Positions 50,751 to 59,507 of a stretch of 64,000 nucleotides of DNA are shown here, piece after piece. Position 1 is the stretch's first letter; each line of letters starts with the position of its first letter. The notes under the pieces were generated by a model that saw nothing but the letters and a program-made list of their open reading frames with translations, was not told the DNA's origin and ran no database searches. Origin of the DNA: Thiohalocapsa sp963698775 (lineage in GTDB: Bacteria > Pseudomonadota > Gammaproteobacteria > Chromatiales > Chromatiaceae); assembly GCA_963698775.1 (NCBI GenBank), contig CAVOSE010000039.1:1-64000 (forward strand), given 5' to 3'. Both the position numbers and the translations under genes were made by a program.

Positions 50751-51308
50751 CTACTGGTCGAACAGATCGCGAAACGCCTTTGCGAAGCGCTTGTAGGCAT
50801 CCCAGCCGTCCTTGTCCATCACCTGGTCGATGATCCAGCGATTTTCCTCCTTGTCGCCCATCAGGGTCTGGATCTCGAAGCCGAGGTGGCGCAGAAATGA
50901 GTACGTGGGCCCGTCGTCGTCGAGCTGGAATGCGGCGTATTCCGCTGAGCGCGCATTGAGCCTGGCGATGAACGGACTACCGTAATCGCCAGGTCCGAGC
51001 AGGTCCTGGCTATTGTCCTGCACGTGTTCGAAACACTTTTTCGCGAACGCCGTGATCAATTGCCTGCGCTGCTCGTCGGGGAACATCGTGTGCGACAGCC
51101 GATCGGCGATCTGGATCAGGAAGATCAAGTACTCCTGCACCACCAGCAGGCGCTGCGCGTCGTCGCGGTAGACAAAGCGCTCACAGTGCAGTGTGATGGC
51201 CTTGTCCACCGAGATGCGCCAGGCGATAAAGGCCAGCGCGCTGCCGATCTCCGGCATTGAGCGTTCGCTCTCGTCGTTCCACCAGTGGCTCTTGATGCGT
51301 AGCGCCAT
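50751..51308 (-). CDS. Conserved-looking soluble protein of unknown function
   Basis: The 185-residue protein from ATG 51308 (MALRIKSHWWNDESERSMPE) is mostly helical: YLIFLIQIADRLSHTMFPDE, QLITAFAKKCFEHVQDNSQD, and an acidic C-terminus (AKAFRDLFDQ). There is no signal peptide or membrane segment. I do not recognise the family. It is divergent from the gene at 51460, with 150 bases between. Confidence 0.6.
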   Translation of the reverse strand: MALRIKSHWWNDESERSMPEIGSALAFIAWRISVDKAITLHCERFVYRDDAQRLLVVQEYLIFLIQIADRLSHTMFPDEQRRQLITAFAKKCFEHVQDNSQDLLGPGDYGSPFIARLNARSAEYAAFQLDDDGPTYSFLRHLGFEIQTLMGDKEENRWIIDQVMDKDGWDAYKRFAKAFRDLFDQ

Positions 51309-51459
51309 GGGTATCGGGCTCCTGTGTTGTCGTGCCTGTCTCGCGTCGAAGCGCCAGTCTGGACCGCTGTGTCGGGCCGTCAATGCGGCCGGGGCTTGAA
51401 CTGATGCGCGAACGCCAGACTAAAGTGCTCGGGAAAAGCAAAGGTCTTATGAGGTCTGG

Positions 51460-52539
51460 ATGATGAATGCTCAGCAACTCCATATTCTGGCCGGTGCCGT
51501 GCAGCACAACTGTCATATCTCGGATGCGCGCCACGGCGCCGACTACTCACTGTGCATCTACCTGATGAAGATGCGCGAATACTTCCGCTGGGAGCAACGC
51601 CTGCCCTACGGTGCCGCGCTGGAGAAGGACGCCATCGGTGCCTGGTTGCAGGCCCGAGAGCAGCTGTGGGAGGAACTCGAGGATGCGGAGCTCGCTCCAC
51701 TGCGCATCGATGGGCAGGACTACGATCCGTATGACACCGATGCCATCAACGCCGTCCTCGCACCCCATGGGCTGGTCTACAGTAGCGGCCTGGGCAATCG
51801 TGCGAAGCCGCATTTTTTCCTCGGCGCGCTGGAGCGGCGCGCGGACACCGGCGGCTATTCGGTGTACGTCGCCGCCGACGAATACGCGCGTGACCTCACC
51901 GCGCCGCCGGCCATGACCCGCGGCAACAGCATCTTTCTGCGCCGGGAATCCCTGCGCCGGATGTTATGGGAAAAGCTCGAAAGCTGGCGCTGGAGCCGCC
52001 CCGACAACGCCCTCGGCCGTGCCTTTGCCTGCTACGACTTTGACACCGATCTTGAAGGGTCGCTGGCGGCCATGACCGAGCGCGAGATCGACAACGCCCT
52101 GCTGCACGAACAAGGCGAGTATGAGGCCGGCCAGCTGCTCGACGATGACGCTTGGAACGCCCTCTTGCTCGACCTCGCGGAGCACGCCGGCCAGGGCCCC
52201 GCGGAGCTCATGGCGCGTGCGGTACGCGACCACCTGGCCGACTGTTTGGTCACGTTGCCCCGCATCGGCGCTGCCTGCGAGGCCGATGGCGATGCCGCCG
52301 CGCTGCACTTCTACCTCGGCAATCTCACGAATCTGCGTAAAGACCTCTTCCCTGGTCTGCTCCAGGCCTACGACGCCTGGCGTCAGTGCGGCGACACCTC
52401 CCCGTTGGACGCCGCCGTTGCGCGAGGTCGTGTGCATTGGCAACGCCTGGCGGAGGACATGCTGGCGCTGCATCGCGCGCATGGGGCTGACGCCGCGCCG
52501 TTGATCCGCGAGCTGGTCGACCGCCGGCACTTGGCCTGA
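51460..52539 (+). CDS. Conserved protein, possibly Sfum_1244 family
   Basis: The 359-residue soluble protein starts NAQQLHILAGAVQHNCHISD, then DYSLCIYLMKMREYFRWEQR, HFFLGALERR and MTRGNSIFLRRESLRRMLWE. From memory this matches a family named Sfum_1244, of unknown function; I hold that loosely. The two Met codons at 51460 and 51463 are both possible starts. The 2OG oxygenase at 52637 follows on the same strand. Confidence 0.6.
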   Translation: MMNAQQLHILAGAVQHNCHISDARHGADYSLCIYLMKMREYFRWEQRLPYGAALEKDAIGAWLQAREQLWEELEDAELAPLRIDGQDYDPYDTDAINAVLAPHGLVYSSGLGNRAKPHFFLGALERRADTGGYSVYVAADEYARDLTAPPAMTRGNSIFLRRESLRRMLWEKLESWRWSRPDNALGRAFACYDFDTDLEGSLAAMTEREIDNALLHEQGEYEAGQLLDDDAWNALLLDLAEHAGQGPAELMARAVRDHLADCLVTLPRIGAACEADGDAAALHFYLGNLTNLRKDLFPGLLQAYDAWRQCGDTSPLDAAVARGRVHWQRLAEDMLALHRAHGADAAPLIRELVDRRHLA

Positions 52540-52636
52540 AAGCTGATCGGCGTGATCTTCGGCGGCGAGCCGCGCGGTTGACCGCCACTGTCCGACACCG
52601 GACAATTTCAGGTTTTGGCAGTGATAGGCACCGAGC

Positions 52637-53251
52637 ATGTCCGCGGTCAGCATCGAGCATACCCCAACACCGTTGCGCAGCATTCGCGAGCTGCGCCCCG
52701 GTAGCTTCATCTTCGAGCGCAACAACGCGCTGCCGCCCAGCTTCTGCGACGAGGTGATCGAGCGCTTCGAGGCCAATCCGGAGCAGCAGTATGCCGGGCG
52801 CGTCGGGCAGCTGCGGGAACAGGACAGCTCCATCAAGCAGACCATGGATCTGGTGGTCAGCAACAAGCCCGATTGGAAGGACGTGGACGAGATGCTGTTC
52901 CGCTCACTGGCCGCGGCCATGCGTGAGTTCCGCGAAGCCTATGCCTACTTCAAAGGCCCGTTCAAGGACATGGGCTACCAGGTGCAGCGCTATCGACCCG
53001 GCCAGTTCTACCACTGGCACATCGACGGCGGCAGCCATGAGCTGAGCCAGCGCCAGCTGGTGGCGCTCTGGTACCTGAACGACGTCGCGGGGCCCGGCGG
53101 TGAGACGCAGTTTCTGTATCAAGACCTCAGCGTGCGTCCCGAGCGCGGCAAACTGGTGCTGTTCCCGCCGTTCTGGACCCACGAGCACCGCGCCGCGACG
53201 CTGCAAGCCGGTGTTAAGTACATTGCCACCACCTGGGTGGTGTTTGCATGA
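52637..53251 (+). CDS. 2-oxoglutarate/Fe(II)-dependent oxygenase (prolyl 4-hydroxylase-like)
   Basis: The 204-residue protein has the double-stranded beta-helix iron site: FYHWHIDGG (His-x-Asp), LVALWYLND, and a distal His in FPPFWTHEHRA, with Lys of GVKYIATTWV likely binding 2-oxoglutarate. It hydroxylates a protein or small molecule using O2. The next gene starts inside its stop codon, so the pair are coupled. Confidence 0.83.
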   Translation: MSAVSIEHTPTPLRSIRELRPGSFIFERNNALPPSFCDEVIERFEANPEQQYAGRVGQLREQDSSIKQTMDLVVSNKPDWKDVDEMLFRSLAAAMREFREAYAYFKGPFKDMGYQVQRYRPGQFYHWHIDGGSHELSQRQLVALWYLNDVAGPGGETQFLYQDLSVRPERGKLVLFPPFWTHEHRAATLQAGVKYIATTWVVFA

Positions 53252-53664
53252 CGGCTTCGGCTTCGGCTTCGGCTCAGGGCGCGAAGGCGCCCCGACTGCT
53301 CGGAATCATCGAACTCGGCGGCTATCCCAATCTCATGCCGTTGTACAACCGGCTGGGGTTCGATGCGGAACTGGTGGCATCCCAGCGCAAGGCGCAGGCG
53401 GCCTTGAAGCGGCGCTTGCCGGACGTGATCGTTGCCGAGTACAACTTCCAGTCGGACTTCCGCGATCGCACCAGCAATCTGGAGACGCTGATGGCGCGCC
53501 TGCAACGCCATCCGCAGGTGCGGGTGATCTGCATCTATCAAGCGGAGTTCAGGCACAAACTCGACAGCATGCTGGAGCGCTTTCCGGTGTTCGCGGCGCT
53601 GCCGTTGCCGCTAGACGAGCAGGCCATGGAAGACGCGCTGCGGCGGGCGATGGTCGCGGCTTGA
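53248..53664 (+). CDS. Unrecognised protein coupled to the 2OG oxygenase
   Basis: The 138-residue protein begins with a Ser/Ala stretch, then LGIIELGGYPNLMPLYNRLG, PDVIVAEYNFQSDFRDRTSN, VRVICIYQAEFRH, alternating strands and helices somewhat like a receiver or Rossmann fold; no phosphorylation Asp pocket is evident. The ATGA overlap with the oxygenase suggests it is its partner or substrate, an inference from position. Confidence 0.6.
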   Translation: MTASASASAQGAKAPRLLGIIELGGYPNLMPLYNRLGFDAELVASQRKAQAALKRRLPDVIVAEYNFQSDFRDRTSNLETLMARLQRHPQVRVICIYQAEFRHKLDSMLERFPVFAALPLPLDEQAMEDALRRAMVAA

Positions 53665-53743
53665 CGGGGTCGCACCGCAGCCCCGGTTGGTGTTGTCGCT
53701 CGTGCGGCATGAAGTGGGCGTGGCGAAGGTCGCCCGCGAACGC

Positions 53744-54619
53744 TCAGGACCGCGTCAACAAGGTTTGGCAGGCCGCCGGGGGTTGCGGTCTGGGTGCCGG
53801 CTTGGACGCTTTCTTCTTCGGCGAATTGGCCTCGAGGCTGAACCACCACGCCAACTCGGAGCCGCAGCCGCTGCCCATCGGGATCGGCGATTGCTGTTTG
53901 CACGACGGGCTGTCCTTGGGGCACTTCAGACGCACGTGCATGTGTGCATCATGACCCCACCAGGGGCGTAGCTTACGCAGCCAGGCGGCATTGCCTTCGC
54001 GCTTGCACAGCGCGCGCTTGATTCCGGGGTTGACCAAAATGCGGTCGACGTTTGGGTCTTCGGCAGTGGTGCGGATCAGAAACAGCTGGTCCGGCCCCCA
54101 GTTGCCGTTTACGTCCAGTTTGTTGGCGCCGAGCATGCTGGGTGGGTCGCGCTCCTCCGGCGTGGAGCGCACCGCCTGGGCAGGCGAGTCCGCGAGTGTT
54201 AGCCAGATGTCGACGTCGAGCCCGTTCTGATGGCTGACGTGGGACGAGGACATGCGACCGCCGCGGGGCTGGGCGAGATCGCCGATCATAATCAGCCGAC
54301 CGTTGCGTTGGTCCATCGCCTCGCCAAGGCCGTGGATCAGGTCGACGGTCTGGGGGTGGCCGTAATAGCGGTTACGGTGGCGGCGGACGCTGACGAAGCC
54401 CGTACCGGATGCGGGCAGTACATCGGCGCCGGCAATGCAGCCGTTGGACGGTCCGCCGATGGCGACCGGGGAGCCGCCAGTAACCGTCTTGACGCGGGAC
54501 CAGGGTGTTTCGGCGGCAAAGGTCTCGACGCAGAGACCGAGCAATAGTGCGGTGGTGATGATTATGCGCCCGCCCAAGCTGACGCTCGGGACGTTTCGCG
54601 GCGAGTCTTGCTTATCCAT
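53744..54619 (-). CDS. mepA: Penicillin-insensitive murein endopeptidase MepA
   Basis: MepA is a periplasmic zinc LAS peptidase that cuts D-Ala-mDAP cross-links. The 291-residue protein from ATG 54619 has a signal segment (IIITTALLLGLCVETFAAET), then IGGPSNGCIAGA, RNRYYGHPQTVDLI, the zinc motif SSSHVSHQNGLDVDIW (His and Asp) and the terminal WWGHDAHMHVRL (HxH). Cys residues could pair. A Lys/Pro-rich tail follows. The longer frame upstream has no signal logic. Confidence 0.88.
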   Translation of the reverse strand: MDKQDSPRNVPSVSLGGRIIITTALLLGLCVETFAAETPWSRVKTVTGGSPVAIGGPSNGCIAGADVLPASGTGFVSVRRHRNRYYGHPQTVDLIHGLGEAMDQRNGRLIMIGDLAQPRGGRMSSSHVSHQNGLDVDIWLTLADSPAQAVRSTPEERDPPSMLGANKLDVNGNWGPDQLFLIRTTAEDPNVDRILVNPGIKRALCKREGNAAWLRKLRPWWGHDAHMHVRLKCPKDSPSCKQQSPIPMGSGCGSELAWWFSLEANSPKKKASKPAPRPQPPAACQTLLTRS

Positions 54620-54673
54620 TGGTTCCCCGAGATGACGGCTGATCCGAGATCCGAGATTTGGCAGCTGCTTCGC

Positions 54674-54736
54674 GTGTAGGGGCGAATTGATTCGCCCGGT
54701 CGACGCCTTACCGTGCGACTGAGGTCGCACCTACGC
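54674..54736. repeat. REP doublet in the gap between mepA and the next gene
   Basis: The first hairpin is GGGCGAATTGATTCGCCC, the second GTGCGACTGAGGTCGCAC. Outer bases GTGTAGG at the left and CCTACGC at the right pair across the doublet. This GTAGGGGCGAA type is common between genes in gammaproteobacteria. The remainder of 54620-55016 shows no gene. Confidence 0.65.
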
Positions 54737-55016
54737 TGGGTGCGTAATCCATTGGTTTTTCTGGCAATCGGCGCGAACTGACAAGCCTCGGTTGACACTG
54801 TTGGTGGCTGATTCAGCGCGCTAGTTTACAGCGCGTTGCGCCGATCGGAAGAGGGTTTTTTTGGCGTCGACGCCGGGCCGATGCGTTGCGAGGCGGGACT
54901 TGGTTCGGGGCAGGGTCGAGACGGGGCTTGGTGCGCCCGGAGCATGGGTGCGGTTGCGGCACCGCGATCAGCGGCACGTCCCTGTGCCGGCTTGGCTGGT
55001 CTGGAGCCTAAGGCGC

Positions 55017-55655
55017 CTAGTCCTTGCGGCGCTTGGCGGCGCGCTTGCTGGTCATGGCGCCGCGGATCATGAAGAGTATGAACAGGCTGGCGACAAAACC
55101 CACGCCTGCCAAGGCCATCGTGACAGTCAGCGGATTGGCCTGCGGGTCGGCGATGCCGAGCGTATTGCCGACGCCGAGCAGCGTGGGATTGTCTACCGGT
55201 ACCATGATCAGGTAGGCGCAGAACACCAGGAACACGCCAAAGAAGACCAGCTTGAAATCCATCTGCACGGCTGCGATCAGCGTCGTGAAGGCCAGCAGGT
55301 AGAGCACGATCCCGGTGTACTGCTGGTCGCTCATCAGCGGGCGGATGCCCTGGGTGTTGAGGATATAGAGCAGCCCGATCAGCAGTCCCCACTGGATCAA
55401 CTGTTTGGTCAGGTACCACAGGCGGCTGTTGTCTGCGACGAATGCCTGGCCCCACCCCGAGATCAGCGAGATAAAGGCGACGATCGGGACAAAGATCTCC
55501 CAGTACTTATAGGTGCTGGCCATGTCCTTCTGACTCAGCCAGAACAGCGCGACGGTGCCACCGAACAGGATCAAAAGCGGCAGCATTGACATGAATAGTG
55601 GGCTGTTTTCGCCCTTAGTTTTCGCCGATGAGGCGGCGTTTGCATCTTCGGACAC
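55017..55655 (-). CDS. Integral membrane protein, unknown function
   Basis: The 212-residue protein has a soluble Ser/Ala N-terminus, then six likely membrane segments: MLPLLILFGGTVALFWL, IFVPIVAFISLISGW, LIQWGLLIGLLYIL, IVLYLLAFTTLIAA, LVFFGVFLVFCAYLIM and ALAGVGFVASLFILFMI, ending in a basic tail (MTSKRAAKRRKD). There is no known motif. It lies 262 bases downstream of the SLC13 gene on the same strand. Confidence 0.65.
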   Translation of the reverse strand: MSEDANAASSAKTKGENSPLFMSMLPLLILFGGTVALFWLSQKDMASTYKYWEIFVPIVAFISLISGWGQAFVADNSRLWYLTKQLIQWGLLIGLLYILNTQGIRPLMSDQQYTGIVLYLLAFTTLIAAVQMDFKLVFFGVFLVFCAYLIMVPVDNPTLLGVGNTLGIADPQANPLTVTMALAGVGFVASLFILFMIRGAMTSKRAAKRRKD

Positions 55656-55840
55656 GGTTTGACCTCCAACGGGGGCAGAGGGTGATACCGATGGTCTCGG
55701 CGCCCGCGCTCTTCAGCAGAGCAGGCGCCGACACGGATACGCCCGTTTAGTCAGGTTCGCGAGGGCGCAAACGCCTTTGGACCGTCGGCGTGGTGAACCT
55801 CAGGCTAGTGTAAACCATTTTTATGGTGTGTGAAGCTAGA

Positions 55841-55870
55841 TTGACACAAAAATTTATAATTTTGTGTCAA
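55841..55870. promoter_or_regulatory. AT-rich perfect inverted repeat, possible operator
   Basis: TTGACACAAAA at 55841-55851 and TTTTGTGTCAA at 55860-55870 are exact inverted copies around ATTTATAA. It is markedly AT-rich in GC-rich DNA and lies 186 bases before the membrane gene at 55655 and 47 bases past the SLC13 stop. It may bind a dimeric repressor or act as a transcript end; no T-run follows. Outside it, the gap 55656-55917 holds no gene. Confidence 0.5.
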
Positions 55871-55917
55871 TAAAAGTTGACGGTTGCCGGTGCGGCGGGC
55901 AGCGCGGCGCTGCTGTC

Positions 55918-57702
55918 TCAGAAGGGCCAGATCAGCGGCACCAGGCCCACCGTGACGGCGCCCACCAGCAGTGTCAGCGGAATACCGATGCGCAGGAAGT
56001 CGCCGAAGCGGTAGCCGCCGACGTTGAACACCATCAGATTTGTCTGGTAGCCCACCGGTGTCGCGAAGCTGGCTGAGGCGCCGATCATCAGCGTGACGAG
56101 GAACGGCAGCGGACTGACCTCCATCAGCCGAGCCGCGTCCATGGCGATCGGGAATACCAATACCGCGGCGACATTGTTGGTGGCCAGCGCCGTCAGCAGC
56201 GCGGCGGTGATGAACACCAGCGCTAGCGACACCCACGGCTGCCCCTGGGCGAGGCCGATCAGCGATCCGGCCAGCAGCGATGCGGCGCCGGTCTTCTCCA
56301 GCGCCGCACCGATGCCGAACGATGTTGCGATGACCACCAGCACCTGCCAGTCCGGTGCGCGCCGCGCTACGCGGCCGGCGGTGCAGCGGGTGATGACCAT
56401 GCTGCCGGCGGCGAGCAGAGCCGCCTCCAGCATCGTGAACAGCCCTGTGGCCACGCTGATCACCATGGCCGCGATAATGCCGATGGCGATCGGTGCGCGG
56501 CCGTGGTCGATGGGGTGGCTGTCGCCGAGTTGGCTGACGACGTGAAAGTCCTTTGCGTTGCGCTGCTGCAGCACAAACTCCGGGCGCGTCTCCAGCAAAA
56601 GCGTGTCGCCGGGGGCGAGCACGATGTCGCCGATCTTTCGTTGCACGCGTTCGCCGTTGCGCGACAGCGCGATGATGACGGCGTTGTAGTGCGCGCGAAA
56701 CCGCCCCGCGCGGACGCTACGGCCGATCAACGGGGACTTGTTGGACAGCACGGCCTCAACGAAGCAGCGGTCTTGGCGTGGACCGCCGAGCTTGAAGACC
56801 TGGTTGGTCGCCGGTACTAGGCCGCGAATCTGCTGTAGGTCCATGACCGAGTCGACGATGCCGGCGAACACTAGCCGATCGCCGCTGCGCAAGACCTCTT
56901 GCGACGACACCGCCGGGATCAGCTGCCCGCCGCGCTCGATCTCGATCAGAAATAGGCCCGGCAACTGGCGCAGTCCGGCGGCCTCGATACTCTTGCCCGA
57001 CAGCGGGCTATCGGTTGCCACCAGCATCTCGGTAGTGTAGCGGCGCACGTCCTCGTAGCTCTCGGCGGCCGGGGTGCGCGCCGGCAACAGCCGATGACCG
57101 GCGACCAGCAGAAATAGCACCACCGTAACCGTCACCGGCAGGCCGATCCAGGCCAGCTCGAACAGTCCTAGGCCTTGGGTGCCGCTGCGCTCGGTGAAGA
57201 GCCCGTCGACGACGAGGTTGGTGCTGGTGCCGATCAGCGTACAGGTGCCGCCCGCGATGCTGGCGTAGCTGAGCGGGATCAGCAGCCTCGATAGCGCCAG
57301 CCGATGACGCTTGGCCCAGTCTTGCACCGCCGGGATGAAGATCGCAACGACGGGCGTGTTGTTCAGAAACGCGCTCAGGGCCGCCACCGGCAGCATCAGC
57401 CGCAGGCGCGCATCGTGCTCGCCCCGCGGACGACCGAGCAACGATTGGCCGATCCAGCCCACCGCGCCGGTCTCGGTCAGGCCCGTGACCACCACGTAGA
57501 GCACCGCGACGGTCAGCATGCCGGGATTCGAAAACCCCGCCAGCGCCTCCTGCGGTGTGAGCACGCCGGTGACCAGTAGCAGCGTCAAGGCGCCGGAGGT
57601 AACGATGTCCGGCGCGATGCGGGTGCGCACGAACAGCACGAAACAGAGCACAACCAGGCCCAGGCTGAGCCAGCCGGGCCAGCCGAGGGCGGCGAACGTC
57701 AT
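55918..57702 (-). CDS. SLC13/DASS-type anion transporter with TrkA-C domains
   Basis: The 594-residue protein has membrane halves at residues 5-210 and 410-594 with the family's TSTNLVV and ATPVGYQTNLMVF loops, flanking two RCK_C/TrkA-C domains (residues 215-300, GKSIEAAGLRQLPGLFLIEI; and 310-395, LIGRSVRAGRFRAHYNAVII). Such proteins move sulfate or other anions with Na+. A decayed relative is at 13064. It is intact. Confidence 0.87.
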   Translation of the reverse strand: MTFAALGWPGWLSLGLVVLCFVLFVRTRIAPDIVTSGALTLLLVTGVLTPQEALAGFSNPGMLTVAVLYVVVTGLTETGAVGWIGQSLLGRPRGEHDARLRLMLPVAALSAFLNNTPVVAIFIPAVQDWAKRHRLALSRLLIPLSYASIAGGTCTLIGTSTNLVVDGLFTERSGTQGLGLFELAWIGLPVTVTVVLFLLVAGHRLLPARTPAAESYEDVRRYTTEMLVATDSPLSGKSIEAAGLRQLPGLFLIEIERGGQLIPAVSSQEVLRSGDRLVFAGIVDSVMDLQQIRGLVPATNQVFKLGGPRQDRCFVEAVLSNKSPLIGRSVRAGRFRAHYNAVIIALSRNGERVQRKIGDIVLAPGDTLLLETRPEFVLQQRNAKDFHVVSQLGDSHPIDHGRAPIAIGIIAAMVISVATGLFTMLEAALLAAGSMVITRCTAGRVARRAPDWQVLVVIATSFGIGAALEKTGAASLLAGSLIGLAQGQPWVSLALVFITAALLTALATNNVAAVLVFPIAMDAARLMEVSPLPFLVTLMIGASASFATPVGYQTNLMVFNVGGYRFGDFLRIGIPLTLLVGAVTVGLVPLIWPF

Positions 57703-57752
57703 GGAAGATCGCTCCAGTGTCGGTCAGGGCCGACCGCAATCGGGATCAAGCC

Positions 57753-58370
57753 TTAGGACGCGCCGCCGATCAGCTGCTCGTAACGTTCCTTCAGTGCCGC
57801 CTGCCGCAACCGCTCGGCCTCCTGCTCGCTGGCGATCAGCGGCGACTCCTGCCAACTGTCGGTGGCGTGGTCGAAGACCGAGAAGCGCCAGGCCTTGCCG
57901 ACCTTGAACACCTTGGTCACGTCATGGCCGGCCTGGGCCATGGCCGCCAGCTTGCTGGGCGCGGCAGGCGACGTGGTCGCGGTCGTCGCCGCTGCTGCTG
58001 TTGCTTGGGGGGGCGCTGCCGGCTCGGACTCGACGCCCGGCGCGGCCTCCCGGAAGCGAAACTGATTGTTCTGAATCTCGCCCTGCAGGTCGAATTCCAC
58101 GGCATCGACATTGGGCAGCCGGCTCAGGATGTAGCCGGCCATCATCATGCCCAGCCGCTGGTTCTCTTTTTCCAAGGCACTGAGCAGTTTGTCGGCGACG
58201 ATCTGACAGCGCTGTAGCCGATCCGGCGTCTCCACCCATTCCCGACTCATCTGCCAGCCCCCGTCCATATCGCGGTCGAGCTGGTCGAAGAACGCTGCCC
58301 CTTGTTGCAGGATCGGGTCGGGGACATCGAGGGTGTAGACTTGTTCGTCGACGATTGCCTTCAGGAACAT
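57753..58370 (-). CDS. Hypothetical protein divergent from the PKHD oxygenase
   Basis: The 205-residue protein from ATG 58370 starts MFLKAIVDEQVYTLDVPDPI, has WVETPDRLQRCQIVADKLLS, NQRLGMMMAGYILSRLPNVD, an Ala/Thr linker, and KVFKVGKAWRFSVFDHATDS. There is no signal peptide. The family is unknown to me. It reads away from the PKHD-type oxygenase, sharing a 97-base gap, so they may be regulated together. Confidence 0.6.
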   Translation of the reverse strand: MFLKAIVDEQVYTLDVPDPILQQGAAFFDQLDRDMDGGWQMSREWVETPDRLQRCQIVADKLLSALEKENQRLGMMMAGYILSRLPNVDAVEFDLQGEIQNNQFRFREAAPGVESEPAAPPQATAAAATTATTSPAAPSKLAAMAQAGHDVTKVFKVGKAWRFSVFDHATDSWQESPLIASEQEAERLRQAALKERYEQLIGGAS

Positions 58371-58467
58371 GCGCGGACTCCGCTGACTTGCGATGGTCCG
58401 GCATTCTATCAAAGCCCACCGCGTCGCCCCGAGTTCGGCGGCGCGGATCAACATCACCGCGACCACC

Positions 58468-59142
58468 ATGCTGCTGACGATCCCGAACCTGCTCAATACT
58501 GCTCAACTGGACAAGATGCGTGGGCTGCTGGCGGACGCCGAGTTCGTCGACGGCCGACTCAGCGCGGGCTTTGCCGCCGCCAAGGTGAAGCATAACCAGG
58601 AGATGCGACAAGATCCCCAGCGGATGCAGGTGTTGGTCCGCATCCTGATGGCCAGCCTGGGTCATCATGAGACGTTTCGCTTTGGCGTGCTACCGCATCG
58701 GGTCGCGGACCCGATCTTCGCCCGTTACCAGCCCGGCATGACCTATGGCGATCACGTCGATGATCCGATCATGGGCAGCAGCGGGCCGCGGTTTCGCACC
58801 GACGTATCGATGACGGTGTTCCTGAATCCACCGAACGCCTACGACGGTGGCGAGTTGGTGATCAGGACCTCGTTCGGCGAACGCAAGGTCAAGCTGCCCG
58901 CCGGCGATGCTGTGGTCTATCCGTCGTCAAGTCTGCATCAAGTGGCCCCGGTCAGCCGCGGCGAGCGCTTGGTGGCGCTGACCTGGATACAGAGCTATGT
59001 TCGCGATCCGGCCCGACGCGAGTTGCTGTATGAACTGAACCAAGCGCGGGAAACGCTGCTGAGGCAGGCGCCGGAGGCGGAGCATACGGCGCTGGTGGAT
59101 CGCAGCTATGCCAACCTGGTGCGGATGTGGAGCGAGCTGTAG
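58468..59142 (+). CDS. PKHD-type Fe(II)/2-oxoglutarate hydroxylase (PiuC/YbiX family)
   Basis: The 224-residue protein starts LLTIPNLLNTAQLDKMRGLL and has the iron site YGDHVDDPIM (His-x-Asp), DGGELVI, and distal VVYPSSSLHQVAPVSRGER (His, and Arg for 2-oxoglutarate). It matches PiuC/YbiX, an iron-linked hydroxylase of unknown substrate, often near siderophore receptors; none is seen here. The ATG at 58468 fits the family. Confidence 0.87.
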   Translation: MLLTIPNLLNTAQLDKMRGLLADAEFVDGRLSAGFAAAKVKHNQEMRQDPQRMQVLVRILMASLGHHETFRFGVLPHRVADPIFARYQPGMTYGDHVDDPIMGSSGPRFRTDVSMTVFLNPPNAYDGGELVIRTSFGERKVKLPAGDAVVYPSSSLHQVAPVSRGERLVALTWIQSYVRDPARRELLYELNQARETLLRQAPEAEHTALVDRSYANLVRMWSEL

Positions 59143-59507
59143 CACTCGCTTGTGGCCGTTCGCGGCGAATGGTGCCAAATCGCGGGCAAAAAAAACGCGG
59201 CAGGTTTGCACCATAACCGCGTGAAGTGACGCACATCGTGAAATTCGGATCGCGCACAACACAAAGGATACGTTTGATGCGGGCCAAGCGGCATCCTGCG
59301 ACGCCTTAGTGGTGCATCCGGGAATCCCCCTTGCGGGTCGCTGGCCCTGGATGTTCTGGCTGCTTGCCCGCTGCCGAACTGGTGCTGGGGCCAGCGCTCT
59401 GATGGGCTCGGCCGCAACGCTCCCAGCCGCGAGGGGTGGTGTGGCGAGGACCTGTCTGCAAGTGCCCAGGACTGATGGCGTCCGCGCGGACGGGTCGCGT
59501 GGAGGGG
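59143..59507. other. 365-base gap between converging genes, nothing recognised
   Basis: No gene, clear hairpin terminator or repeat was found. Chance frames are Arg/Gly-rich. Confidence 0.5.
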
